From JAPWJZ01 sp966211335 (GTDB taxonomy: Bacteria; Pseudomonadota; Alphaproteobacteria; Micavibrionales; UBA2020): a stretch of DNA of 64,000 bases. Every line of letters begins with the position of its first letter. The stretch's first letter is position 1. Made by a program: the position numbers and the translations under genes. The stretch is taken from NCBI GenBank assembly GCA_966211335.1, contig CBIHNF010000001.1, forward strand, positions 558,001 to 622,000, given 5' to 3'. The notes under the pieces are model-generated. The model made no database searches, had not been told where the DNA came from, and saw only the letters and a program-made list of their open reading frames with translations. Of the stretch, positions 50,368-59,150 are shown piece after piece.

Positions 50368-51290
50368 GGCGTCAAAGCGCCCCCGCGTGGCGTTTTAAAC
50401 TTGACTGTCTTCACGGTCGGCTTGCGGGATCCGCCGTTGCGCAGGCTCGCCGCCACATCTGCTGCGGCCTTTGCGGCAGCTGCGGCATCACGTGCCTTGA
50501 CCGCCTCTTTTTCCGCCGTTTCATCCGCGGTCTGAATACCGTGGCGTTTGGCGAGCGCCGCCATAAACGGGCCGCCGCCGACGGTTGTTTTATGCACGAG
50601 GGCGCGGGCTGCCGTCAGAATTTCCGACTGGTTGAAATCCACTTCACCGCCCTCGTTCATGAAATCGATAGCGAGGTCGAGACGCAGGTTCTGTATCGCA
50701 TGCATGGTCGGGTTGAGGCCCTGGTTATCGGTCGCATCGAGCCTGAAACCGGATGACAGGTAAACGCTGAGCGCGCCGGGCTTCTTGTCGCCGCGGGAAA
50801 AAAACATCAGCGGCGTCTGGCCGTAATTGTTAATGCCGTTTTTACCGCAGCCGAGTTTCGCAGCTTCCAGCATGACATCGACACCGTACGATAGGGCGGC
50901 GTAATGCATCAGCGTGTTGCTGTCGCTGTCGCGCGCGTGCAGGTCAGCCCCAAGGCCGACAAGCTGGAGGAAGAGGGGGCGTTTATCCTCCGCGGCAAGC
51001 CGCATCAGCAGCGTCGCGCCACTTGCGTCCTTGCTCTCGAGTACATCGGGATAGGCTTGTGCGATTTTCTTCGCGGCGGCGGAGCCCTGGCGGAACAGCC
51101 GCTCGAAGAGGCCCTGACCGGAATTCGGATCCTTCAATTTTAACGCATCGGGGTTTTTGGACAGCAGGTCGAGGCCCTCGTCATCCCGCGCTTCGGCAAA
51201 GGCGTTCTCCGCCGCCGCCAGCACGGCGTCCGGCTGATAGCGCGTCATTTTTAGTGTGGCTTTGGTGAATAGCTGTTGAAGAAGCGCCAT
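50364..51290 (-). CDS. Ankyrin-repeat protein with C-terminal KTVKF motif
   Basis: A 308-residue protein begun at ATG 51290, where GGGGA lies four bases upstream; the open frame continues to 51407 without a site. Ankyrin repeats occupy about residues 60-200 (ATLLMRLAAEDKRPLFLQLVGLGADLHARDSDSNTLMHYAALSYGVDVMLEAAKLG). The tail reads PTVKTVKFKTPRGGALTP. It is the first gene of the leftward operon. Confidence 0.86.
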   Translation of the reverse strand: MALLQQLFTKATLKMTRYQPDAVLAAAENAFAEARDDEGLDLLSKNPDALKLKDPNSGQGLFERLFRQGSAAAKKIAQAYPDVLESKDASGATLLMRLAAEDKRPLFLQLVGLGADLHARDSDSNTLMHYAALSYGVDVMLEAAKLGCGKNGINNYGQTPLMFFSRGDKKPGALSVYLSSGFRLDATDNQGLNPTMHAIQNLRLDLAIDFMNEGGEVDFNQSEILTAARALVHKTTVGGGPFMAALAKRHGIQTADETAEKEAVKARDAAAAAKAAADVAASLRNGGSRKPTVKTVKFKTPRGGALTP

Positions 51291-51492
51291 GATGTCCCCG
51301 GAAATGTCGCCAATACTATATCGCAGGTTATGAAAAATATCCAGTGAGTCGTAGCCATCCTTTCTGACCAGCCTTGATTCGCCATTTTGCGCCTGCAGAG
51401 TCGGCAAATAAAATCCAGGGGCGGGAAAATGATGCAGCTAAAATGTTGAAATGGTTATCAAATAAATAGTTATGACCTTAACAATATCTTCA

Positions 51493-51527
51493 TTGACTTA
51501 TGCTCTAATGGAGTATAGGTTATACTC
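51493..51527 (+). promoter_or_regulatory. nad operon promoter-operator region
   Basis: TTGACT (51493-51498) is followed by overlapping inverted repeats: GAGTATA-GGT-TATACTC at 51511-51527 (perfect arms), and ATGCTC-TAATG-GAGTAT at 51500-51516 (one mismatch). These cover the space where the -10 should lie, so a repressor such as the NadQ-like protein would block transcription of nadABC. Confidence 0.6.
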
Positions 51528-51586
51528 AAGACGAGCAAAAAACGGTCTGCCGAAAAAGACCGACAGGACAGGTAAGGAGCTACCAG

Positions 51587-52606
51587 ATGTTTGATACCGT
51601 TCACCAGGATTTCAAGTTGGCATACACCCCGGGCGTCGCCAAAGAAGCCGCCCCCTTGTATGACCGCGTCAAACGCGTCGTGAACGAATTGGACTGGGCC
51701 ACCTTCGCCCCTTACATCCTCGAAATCAACCGCGTTAAAAAGCAGATCGGTGCTGTCGTACTCGCGCACAACTATATGACGCCGGAAATTTACCACTGTG
51801 TGTCCGACTTCGCGGGCGACAGCCTTCAGCTGGCGCAGCAAGCGGCCAAGGTCGAACAGAAAATCATCGTTCAGGCCGGCGTGCACTTTATGGCCGAAAC
51901 CTCGAAAATCCTGTCGCCGGAAAAAACCGTGCTGATCCCCGACCTCAAAGCCGGCTGCTCGCTCGCATCCTCCATCACCGCGGCCGATGTGCGCCTGCTC
52001 CGCCAAAAATATCCGGGCGTGCCGATTGTCACCTACGTCAATACCTCGGCCGATGTGAAAGCGGAATCGGATATCTGCTGCACCTCCTCCAACGCGCTCA
52101 AAATCGTCGAAAGCTTTGAAAGCGACACGATTTTGATGATCCCCGACAAATACCTCGCTGGTAACATCGCCAAACAGACCAAAAAGAAAATCCTCACCTG
52201 GCAGGGTGCCTGCGAAGTGCACGAGCGCTTCACCGCGGAAGACATCAAGAAATTCCGTAAGGCCTACCCCGGCTGCGTTGTCCTCGCCCACCCGGAATGC
52301 CCGGTAGAAGTCTGCGCCGAAGCCGACTTCTCCGGCTCGACCAAGGCGATGGCGGATTACGTGACCGACAAACAGCCGGGCAAGGTCGTGCTCATCACCG
52401 AATGCTCGATGTCCGACAATATCTCGGTCATGAACCCGAATGTGGAATTTGTGCGCCCCTGCAACCTGTGCCCGCACATGAAACGCATCGCGCTGCCGAA
52501 AATCCTCAACAGCCTGCTCACGCTGACGCATGAGGTGACGGTGGATCCGGCCCTCGCCATCCGCGCCAAGGCGGCGGTGGATCGCATGTTGGTGGCTTCG
52601 CTCTAA
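51587..52606 (+). CDS. nadA: Quinolinate synthase
   Basis: A 339-residue enzyme that condenses iminoaspartate with dihydroxyacetone phosphate to quinolinate, using a [4Fe-4S] cluster. The signature stretches are present: AVVLAHNYMTPEIYHCVSDFAGDSL, KAGCSLAS, HPECPVEVCAEAD and RPCNLCPHMKRI, including the three cluster Cys. AAGGAG precedes the ATG by seven bases. First gene of nadABC. Confidence 0.97.
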   Translation: MFDTVHQDFKLAYTPGVAKEAAPLYDRVKRVVNELDWATFAPYILEINRVKKQIGAVVLAHNYMTPEIYHCVSDFAGDSLQLAQQAAKVEQKIIVQAGVHFMAETSKILSPEKTVLIPDLKAGCSLASSITAADVRLLRQKYPGVPIVTYVNTSADVKAESDICCTSSNALKIVESFESDTILMIPDKYLAGNIAKQTKKKILTWQGACEVHERFTAEDIKKFRKAYPGCVVLAHPECPVEVCAEADFSGSTKAMADYVTDKQPGKVVLITECSMSDNISVMNPNVEFVRPCNLCPHMKRIALPKILNSLLTLTHEVTVDPALAIRAKAAVDRMLVASL

Positions 52607-52634
52607 ATTTTTTCTTTTCTCAAGGATAAAGACC

Positions 52635-54236
52635 ATGACCGCAGAAGTGAAAGACAAGGCAGATGTTGTAATCGTCGGTAGCGGCGCAGCAGGGCTTATC
52701 GCAGCCTTGACGCTTGCCCCCCGCCGCGTCCTCGTCCTGTCCGAAAAGCCGCTCGGCGGCGTCTGCGCCTCGCAATGGTCGCAAGGCGGCATCGCCGCTG
52801 CGGTTGATAAAGACGACACGACAGAAAGCCATGTGGCCGATACGCTGAAAGCCGCTGCCGGCACGGCGGACGTCACAGTCGTCCGCGCCCTCGTCGAAGC
52901 CGCGCCGAAATACATCGAAATTCTGGCTGGCTACGGCGTGCGTTTTGAGAAGGACGACAATGGCGCCTACAAACTGTCGCGCGAAGCCTGCCATGCCCGC
53001 CGCCGTGTGCTGAAGGTCGCGGCCGGTGACGGTTTCGGTTATGAATTGATGCGCGCCCTGGCGGAAGCCGTGCGCAACACCCCCTCCATCCAATTCGTCG
53101 AAGGCGTTTCGGCGGAGCGTCTTATCCGCCGTGACGGCCCCACCATGGGCCCTGTGCAGGGCGTCCTCTGCCGTCGCCTGTCCGACAATAAACCGGTCGT
53201 TTTCGCAGCGCCTGCGGTGCTGCTGGCAACCGGCGGTCTCGGCGGTCTGTACGCCGCAACCTCCAACCCGCTGCACGCCATTGGCCGCGGCATTGCCATG
53301 GCGGCACGCGCCGGCGCGGTTGTCTCCGACCTCGAATTCGTGCAATTCCACCCGACCGTGCTGGATATCGGTGAAGATCCGGCCCCGCTCGCGACTGAAG
53401 CGCTGCGCGGTGAAGGCGCGCATCTGCTCAACTCCCGCGGCGAGCGTTTCATGCTCGACTACCACGAAGCCGCTGAACTTGCCCCGCGCGACGTCGTCAG
53501 CCGCGGCATCTTCGCGCAAATCCAAAAAGGCCAGAAAACCTACCTTGATTGCCGCCACATCGACACCGCGCATTTCCCGGCGCTGCTCTCAGCGGCGGCG
53601 CGCGCCAACCTTAACCCGAAGCGTGACCTGATCCCCGTCATGCCGGCCGTGCACTACCACATGGGCGGCATTGCGACGGACCTCAAAGGTCGCGCCTCCG
53701 TGCACGGTCTCTGGGCGGCAGGCGAATGCGCTGCCACCGGCCTGCATGGCGCGAACCGCCTTGCCTCCAACTCCCTCATGGAAGCGGTGGTCATGGGCGC
53801 GAAAGCGGCAGCGGATATTGAAAACTTCGTTGCCCGTGGTTACGAGATTTTCCCGCTTAACCTCTCCACCCTGCCGAAACTGCCGGTCGGCCAGATGGAT
53901 GGCGACCGCGAACAGCTCCGCCACATCATGACCGACCTCATCGGCGTCATCCGCCATGAGAAGGGCATGAAAGACGCTATCCGCGCCATTGCGACGATCC
54001 AGAAAAACGCCGAAACGCGCGATACCCGCACGGCAGACATGGCCCTCGTCGCCCGCATGGTGGCGGTCTCTGCTCTCCGCCGCACGGAAAGCCGCGGCGG
54101 CCACTGCCGCAGCGATTTCGCAACGCCGGTTAAATCCTGGCAGAAGCGCAGCTTCGTCACGCTGAAGGAAATCGACGCGCTGACCGTTGACGCCCTGCTG
54201 ACCCGCAAACCCCAGCTGCAGGAATCTGCTGCCTAA
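52635..54236 (+). CDS. nadB: L-aspartate oxidase
   Basis: A 533-residue flavoenzyme that oxidises aspartate to iminoaspartate, the NadA substrate. FAD site VVIVGSGAAGLIAALTLA at residues 12-29, the ASQWSQGGIAAAV stretch, EFVQFHPT and HYHMGGIATDLKGR are all as in NadB/succinate dehydrogenase flavoproteins. It starts 28 bases after nadA. Confidence 0.97.
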   Translation: MTAEVKDKADVVIVGSGAAGLIAALTLAPRRVLVLSEKPLGGVCASQWSQGGIAAAVDKDDTTESHVADTLKAAAGTADVTVVRALVEAAPKYIEILAGYGVRFEKDDNGAYKLSREACHARRRVLKVAAGDGFGYELMRALAEAVRNTPSIQFVEGVSAERLIRRDGPTMGPVQGVLCRRLSDNKPVVFAAPAVLLATGGLGGLYAATSNPLHAIGRGIAMAARAGAVVSDLEFVQFHPTVLDIGEDPAPLATEALRGEGAHLLNSRGERFMLDYHEAAELAPRDVVSRGIFAQIQKGQKTYLDCRHIDTAHFPALLSAAARANLNPKRDLIPVMPAVHYHMGGIATDLKGRASVHGLWAAGECAATGLHGANRLASNSLMEAVVMGAKAAADIENFVARGYEIFPLNLSTLPKLPVGQMDGDREQLRHIMTDLIGVIRHEKGMKDAIRAIATIQKNAETRDTRTADMALVARMVAVSALRRTESRGGHCRSDFATPVKSWQKRSFVTLKEIDALTVDALLTRKPQLQESAA

Positions 54237-54257
54237 CTTTTACGCGAGTATAAAACC

Positions 54258-55118
54258 ATGACCGCCGTTGCCCCGCTGCCTTTCGTCATCCTCGAACCCC
54301 TCGTCAAAATGGCGCTGGCGGAAGATTTGGGACGCTCCGGCGATATTACCTCCAACTCCACCGTACCTGCAGAAACCCGCGCCCGCGTCGTGATTGCCAG
54401 CCGGGAAGAAGGCCGTATTGCAGGTCTCGACCTTGCCGAACTCGCCTTTAAAACCGTTGACCCCACCCTGACCGTGAAGCGCCTGAAGGCAGAAGGTGCC
54501 GATGTGCAGAAAGGCGACGAGGTGATGGAGATTGAAGGCAAGGCCCGCTCGATTTTAACGGCGGAGCGCGTCGCGCTTAACTTTGTCGGCCGCATGTCCG
54601 GCATCGCGACGCTCACGCTTAAAATGGTGCGGGCGACCGGCAACCACAAAGCACGCATTGCAGCCACACGTAAAACTACCCCGGGTCTCCGCGCTGTTGA
54701 AAAATATGCGGTGCAGGTCGGCGGCGGCATTCCGCATCGCTATGGCCTCGATGACGCGGTGCTGATTAAAGACAACCACATCGCTATGGCCGGCGGCGTC
54801 AAAATCGCCATCCGCAACGCCAAAACCCACATCGGCCACACCGTTAAAATCGAATGCGAGGTCGATAATCTGACCCAGCTTGATGAGGTGCTGGAGGAGG
54901 GCGTTGATATCGTCATGCTCGACAACATGAGCCTTGAAGATATGGCGACCGCCGTCAAACGCGTCAGCGGCCGCGCAACGGTCGAAGCCTCCGGCGGTGT
55001 CACGCTCGACCGCATTCCCAAAATCGCGGCAACGGGGGTTGACCTTATTTCGTCGGGCGCCATCACCCATAGCGCGCCCAATTTCGACGTCGGCCTCGAC
55101 TTCAAATCAGCCGCATAA
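54258..55118 (+). CDS. nadC: Nicotinate-nucleotide pyrophosphorylase (carboxylating)
   Basis: A 286-residue type II phosphoribosyltransferase that turns quinolinate and PRPP into nicotinate mononucleotide. Landmarks are LAEDLGRSGDITSN, TAERVALNFVGRMSGIAT, ARIAATRKTTPGLRAVEKYAVQVGGGIPHRYGLDDAVLIKDNH and VMLDNMSLEDM. It completes the nadABC operon. Confidence 0.97.
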   Translation: MTAVAPLPFVILEPLVKMALAEDLGRSGDITSNSTVPAETRARVVIASREEGRIAGLDLAELAFKTVDPTLTVKRLKAEGADVQKGDEVMEIEGKARSILTAERVALNFVGRMSGIATLTLKMVRATGNHKARIAATRKTTPGLRAVEKYAVQVGGGIPHRYGLDDAVLIKDNHIAMAGGVKIAIRNAKTHIGHTVKIECEVDNLTQLDEVLEEGVDIVMLDNMSLEDMATAVKRVSGRATVEASGGVTLDRIPKIAATGVDLISSGAITHSAPNFDVGLDFKSAA

Positions 55119-55203
55119 CAACGCCTTGATTTTGTGAGCTTTTACGGGGTTGGAAAGCCTGCCTTTTGCGCCTATATTGAGGGCGAAATAAAGGCGCTTA
55201 ACC

Positions 55204-56034
55204 ATGCACTCCCTCGATGCGGGATTCCCGCTTATCAATATCATCCTCATGCTGCTCGCCATTGGCGCGGTCGGCGGCTTCCTGTCCGGCCTGCTCGGGG
55301 TTGGCGGTGGCAGCCTGTTCGTGCCCGCGCTGGTCTTCGCCATGGCCAAGCTGGGGATGGACCCGCAGCATTCCATGCATATCGCGGTCGCAACCTCGCT
55401 TCTCATCGTCCTTGCCACCAGCATCACCTCCGCCCGCGCGCATTACCACCGCGGCGGGGTCGACCTTGCGCTTTGCCGCGACTGGACGCCCTATATCATT
55501 GCCGGCGTCGCCATCGGCACCTTTTTCGCCAGCTCGGTCGATGGCGCGATTTTGAAGCAGGTTTTCGCCATCGTCACGCTGTTCATCTGTCTCTACATGG
55601 CCATCGGCCGCGAAAAAAAGGCTGAGCCCGGCGTCGCCCTGCTCTCGAAACACCTGCAGCACATCATCTGCACCATTACGGGCATGCTCTCTTCCATGAT
55701 CGGCGTCGGCGGCGCCATCATGACGGTGCCAACGATGAGCTACAGCGGCATTCCTATCCAGCGCGCGGTCGGCACCGGCGCGGCGCTTAATATCGCGATC
55801 GCCTTTTTCGGCACGGCCGGCTACCTCATCGGCGGCTTGAAACACACGGAAGGCATGCCGCCCTATTCGCTGGGTTACGTCAATTTCGCGGCCGCCGCCT
55901 TGATCATCCCCGTCGCCATTATGCTGACGCCTTTTGGCGCCAAGGTTTCCCATGGCATGCCGCGGCTTGCACTGCGCCGTGTTTTCGCCCTGCTGCTCGC
56001 CCTTATCTCCCTTCGGATGTTTATGTCGCTATGA
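55204..56034 (+). CDS. TSUP-family (TauE/SafE-like) membrane permease
   Basis: A 276-residue protein with about eight membrane segments and the TSUP repeats (GGFLSGLLGVGGGSLFVPALVFA and GMLSSMIGVGGAIMTVPTMSYSG). The family moves sulfur-containing or other small anions; the substrate cannot be told. The stop overlaps the ctaA start. Confidence 0.87.
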   Translation: MHSLDAGFPLINIILMLLAIGAVGGFLSGLLGVGGGSLFVPALVFAMAKLGMDPQHSMHIAVATSLLIVLATSITSARAHYHRGGVDLALCRDWTPYIIAGVAIGTFFASSVDGAILKQVFAIVTLFICLYMAIGREKKAEPGVALLSKHLQHIICTITGMLSSMIGVGGAIMTVPTMSYSGIPIQRAVGTGAALNIAIAFFGTAGYLIGGLKHTEGMPPYSLGYVNFAAAALIIPVAIMLTPFGAKVSHGMPRLALRRVFALLLALISLRMFMSL

Positions 56035-57068
56035 TGACCGGAAAGCCAAAATCGCTGAAACCCGTTGCGCGCTGGCTGTTCTTCTGCGCTGGCGCTGTTT
56101 TCCTGATGGCGGTTATCGGCGCTATCACGCGCCTCACGGAATCCGGCCTTTCCATCGTGAAATGGGAACCCGTCACGGGTGTGCTGCCGCCGCTGAATGC
56201 CGCAGACTGGGCGCGCGAATTCGCCGATTACAAAACCAGCCCGCAGTATTTGAAAGTCAACCACGGCATGAGCCTTGGTGAATTCAAGCAGATCTTTTTC
56301 TGGGAGTGGTTTCACCGCCTTTGGGGCCGTTTGATCGGCGTCTTCTATGCCCTGCCGCTGCTCTACTTCTGGCGCCGCCTGCCGAAAGAAACGCGACCTG
56401 CCTTTATCGGCGTTCTCGGTCTCGGCTTCTGCCAAGGCTTGCTGGGTTGGTGGATGGTGAAAAGCGGTCTCGTCAATGACCCCGCCGTCAGCCATTATCG
56501 CCTTGCCGCGCATCTGATGACCGCGGTCGTTCTTTATCTCAGCCTGTTCCGCCTCGGCCTACAATTTGCGGTGCAGCCGTCGAAAAGCGCGGGGCTGCTT
56601 GTCAACTTAAGGCCACTCGTGCGCTTTGCTCTCTGCGTTGCTCTCGTCACCATGACCTGGGGCGCCTTTGTCGCGGGGCTTGATGCCGGCATGATTTACA
56701 ATACCTTCCCCACCATGAACGGCCACTGGATGCCGCCGGAGCTGCTGCAGCACCAGCCGGTGTGGAAAGCCTTTATTGAAGAGCCTGCATCTGTCCAGTT
56801 CACGCACCGCTGCCTTGCCATCCTCACCTTCTGCACCGTGCTGGCGCTGACCAGCAAAAGCACAAGATACGCGGTGGAGCCGCGCCTGCGCCGCGTTTTC
56901 ATCGCGGCTGGCATGATGGTGATCATCCAGCTCTGCCTTGGTATCTCGACCTTAATGACGCAAGTGGATATCCACCTGGCTACGCTGCATCAGGCGGGTG
57001 CGCTGACCCTTGTCGCGCTGCTGGTCTGGCTGCTCCATGAAATTCCAAAGCCGCTTAAAGGAAGTTAA
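56031..57068 (+). CDS. ctaA: Heme A synthase, type 2
   Basis: A 345-residue membrane protein with eight predicted segments; it oxidises the heme O methyl group to give heme A for cytochrome c oxidase. Heme-ligand His are visible in EWFHRLWGR, SHYRLAAHL, QFTHRCLA and LHQAGALTL. No other oxidase gene is in the window. The start overlaps the TSUP gene by four bases (ATGATGA). Confidence 0.94.
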   Translation: MMTGKPKSLKPVARWLFFCAGAVFLMAVIGAITRLTESGLSIVKWEPVTGVLPPLNAADWAREFADYKTSPQYLKVNHGMSLGEFKQIFFWEWFHRLWGRLIGVFYALPLLYFWRRLPKETRPAFIGVLGLGFCQGLLGWWMVKSGLVNDPAVSHYRLAAHLMTAVVLYLSLFRLGLQFAVQPSKSAGLLVNLRPLVRFALCVALVTMTWGAFVAGLDAGMIYNTFPTMNGHWMPPELLQHQPVWKAFIEEPASVQFTHRCLAILTFCTVLALTSKSTRYAVEPRLRRVFIAAGMMVIIQLCLGISTLMTQVDIHLATLHQAGALTLVALLVWLLHEIPKPLKGS

Positions 57069-57305
57069 ATGCCGCAACAACTGCTCGACCTGATGTCGCC
57101 GACATTGGTGAATTATTATATCTCCGTCATGCTCGGCATGGCGCCGATGGTGCGCATTTTCATGCGGGCGGGGTTTAATCCCGCCTGGGCCTTGGGCCTG
57201 CTGGTGCCCTATGCCGGTATTGTCATCTGCACCATCCGCCTCGGTTTCTGGCACTGGCCGAAAATGAAACCGCTGGTGTTAAAGAAGCGGGAGAAAAAAG
57301 CATGA
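57069..57305 (+). CDS. Small membrane protein, paralogue of the next gene
   Basis: A 78-residue protein with two hydrophobic segments and a Lys-rich end. The core RAGFNPAWALGLLVPYAGIVICTIRLGFWHWP aligns with TRAGRSPYWALLMIIPYVAVIVLWALAFTSWP of its neighbour (G-x-x-P-x-W-A-L....P-Y....L-x-F-x-x-W-P). It follows ctaA with no gap. Function unknown. Confidence 0.75.
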   Translation: MPQQLLDLMSPTLVNYYISVMLGMAPMVRIFMRAGFNPAWALGLLVPYAGIVICTIRLGFWHWPKMKPLVLKKREKKA

Positions 57306-57535
57306 CGCCCGATTTCGCCATTTTCGCATTTGGAAGCTGGCCGTTCTGGCTGCAGTACCTGACGCGCGGCATTCTGATCTCGCTGCTCATCGTCTCCGCC
57401 GCCGTCGCAGCGACGCGCGCGGGTCGCAGCCCCTATTGGGCACTACTGATGATTATCCCTTATGTTGCCGTCATCGTGCTCTGGGCGTTGGCCTTCACGT
57501 CTTGGCCAAATGAGCCAGAGAAGGATAAAGCATGA
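57302..57535 (+). CDS. Small membrane protein, paralogue of the previous gene
   Basis: A 77-residue protein with two hydrophobic segments separated by the RAGRSPYWAL loop. It overlaps the previous gene by four bases and the next by four bases, so ctaA to the lipase-like gene form one coupled operon. Function unknown. Confidence 0.75.
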   Translation: MTPDFAIFAFGSWPFWLQYLTRGILISLLIVSAAVAATRAGRSPYWALLMIIPYVAVIVLWALAFTSWPNEPEKDKA

Positions 57536-58191
57536 CGCGCCAGGTCATTGTCCTGCACGGGCTTGCCATGAACCGCCTCTGGATGACGGGCCTCAGCCGC
57601 CACCTGAAAAGCAACGGCTATGAAGTGCATGCCCTATCCTATCCCTCCCGCGATGCGCCGCTGGAAGGGCTGGTCGATGAATTCATCAAGCCGGAGGTTG
57701 ACAAGGCGGCCGCTAAGGGCGGCGGCAAGGTTGATTTTGTCGTGCATTCGCTCGGCGGCATCCTGACGCGGCTTTACGCGCAGAAATACGGCACGGAAAA
57801 AATCGGCCGCGTCGTCATGATCGGCACCCCCAACCGCGGCAGCGAAGTCGCCGATGCGTTGCGCAACTTCCCGCCGTTTGAATGGTATTTTGGCGCCGTC
57901 GGCCAAAAGCTTGGCACAACCGATAAAGACGCCCATGCCAGCCTGCCGCCGGTCAATTTCGACTGCGGCGTGATTGCAGGGGAAAACCACTACCTGCATT
58001 TCCCGACCAGCTATCTCGTGAATATTCCGCGGCCTAACGATGGCATCGTTTCTGTCGAAAGCACCAAGGTCGAGGGCATGAAGGATCATGTCATCGTCTT
58101 CGGCGATCACTCGCAGATGGTCTGGATGCCGAGCGTCTGGAAACTCGCCTCCGGCTTCCTCGCCGAAGGCAAGTTCCCGCGCGACGCTTAA
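57532..58191 (+). CDS. Alpha/beta hydrolase, lipase/esterase-like
   Basis: A 219-residue alpha/beta hydrolase. The nucleophile elbow is VVHSLGGILTRLYA (Ser at about residue 73), the acid is probably in RPNDGIVSVES and the His in FGDHSQMVWMP. VLHGLAMNRLWM holds the oxyanion-hole motif. No signal peptide. The NRGSEVADALRNF stretch is typical of PGAP1/lipase-class proteins. Last gene of the ctaA operon; convergent with the BTLCP peptidase gene. Confidence 0.87.
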   Translation: MTRQVIVLHGLAMNRLWMTGLSRHLKSNGYEVHALSYPSRDAPLEGLVDEFIKPEVDKAAAKGGGKVDFVVHSLGGILTRLYAQKYGTEKIGRVVMIGTPNRGSEVADALRNFPPFEWYFGAVGQKLGTTDKDAHASLPPVNFDCGVIAGENHYLHFPTSYLVNIPRPNDGIVSVESTKVEGMKDHVIVFGDHSQMVWMPSVWKLASGFLAEGKFPRDA

Positions 58192-58192
58192 A

Positions 58193-59065
58193 TTACCACT
58201 TCAGTTTCGATTTTGCCGGCACGCCGAAGACGCCTTTTTCATTCATGGCGTAATAGGGCTCGTAGCGGGAATCTTTCGCTTCCACCAGTCGGCCATCCGG
58301 GCTGTTGTCATTGTCGAGAATGACGTAAGTGTGCGGAATTTCGGAGCTGAAGAAGCGGGCTTTCAGGTGTTCCCACTGTTTTGTCACAAAGCCGGGCTCG
58401 CGCGTGTCGACCATTAATGTTGCGTGGTCGAGGTCGGAGCCGTTCTGCCCTACGGCAACGACGAACATGTCGTTCGCCGGCACGTTCAGGTGGCGCAGGG
58501 CAAAGTATTTCAAAATCGCGAAATCCTCGCAGTCGCCTTTTTTGGAAGCCAGCGTTTCCATCGGCGTCGCCCAGTAGTCGGCGCGATGGTATTGCTCAGG
58601 ATCCGTCACATAGGTGATCTGCTGGTCGATGAGGGCGTCGACGGCTTTCGCCTTTTCGGCAACTGATTTGCCGGACAGGTTGTCGAACTGCTTCAGCCAG
58701 GTGTTGAAGGCGGCGCGGTTGTCAGGGTCCTGCATCAGCAGCTCGTGGCGGCCGAGAACGCCGAACCATCTGTCAGGAATATCTGTCGGGGCGTTGAAGA
58801 TGCCTTCCGTCTTGGCGCCGAGGATTTTCGGTGCGGCCTTGCTTTCAAAAACAAACTGCAAATTTTCGGGGTCGATGGTCTTGTGCGCTTTGGGGGTGAT
58901 GTCGACACCAATGACGTCGGTGATCGCATCCGCGACCGACTGCTTGGTCGATTCAGGCGCGTAATACTGGTAGGAGCCGTTGAGAAGAACCGCGCCCAGC
59001 GCGACTTTCAGGAATGCTTTTTTGAGACGATGAGTGCCGCCGACGGGTTTGCCGAATGTTGCCAA
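58193..59065 (-). CDS. Bacterial transglutaminase-like cysteine peptidase (BTLCP family)
   Basis: A 290-residue protein with an N-terminal hydrophobic segment (KKAFLKVALGAVLLNGSYQYY) and the catalytic triad of the transglutaminase-like fold: Cys in KKGDCEDFAILKYFALR, His in DLDHATLMVD, and Asp/Asn in VILDNDNSPDG. Such proteins are periplasmic; LapG of this family cleaves large surface adhesins, but here no lapD partner is visible. Downstream convergent with the hydrolase. Confidence 0.87.
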   Translation of the reverse strand: MATFGKPVGGTHRLKKAFLKVALGAVLLNGSYQYYAPESTKQSVADAITDVIGVDITPKAHKTIDPENLQFVFESKAAPKILGAKTEGIFNAPTDIPDRWFGVLGRHELLMQDPDNRAAFNTWLKQFDNLSGKSVAEKAKAVDALIDQQITYVTDPEQYHRADYWATPMETLASKKGDCEDFAILKYFALRHLNVPANDMFVVAVGQNGSDLDHATLMVDTREPGFVTKQWEHLKARFFSSEIPHTYVILDNDNSPDGRLVEAKDSRYEPYYAMNEKGVFGVPAKSKLKW

Positions 59066-59150
59066 TTCTTATCCTTTTGCATAACTTAAACGAGCCGGCA
59101 GGCTATCGGCTTGGTGTCGTTATGTCAACCCCCTGACGGGGTCAAGGATA

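Noticed and set aside
320..51290. Tandem DNA repeats or a CRISPR array among the repeat-protein genes
   Set aside because: The periodicity is protein-level (ankyrin and Sel1 repeats of about 33-36 residues), with diverged DNA; there are no identical short repeats with spacers.
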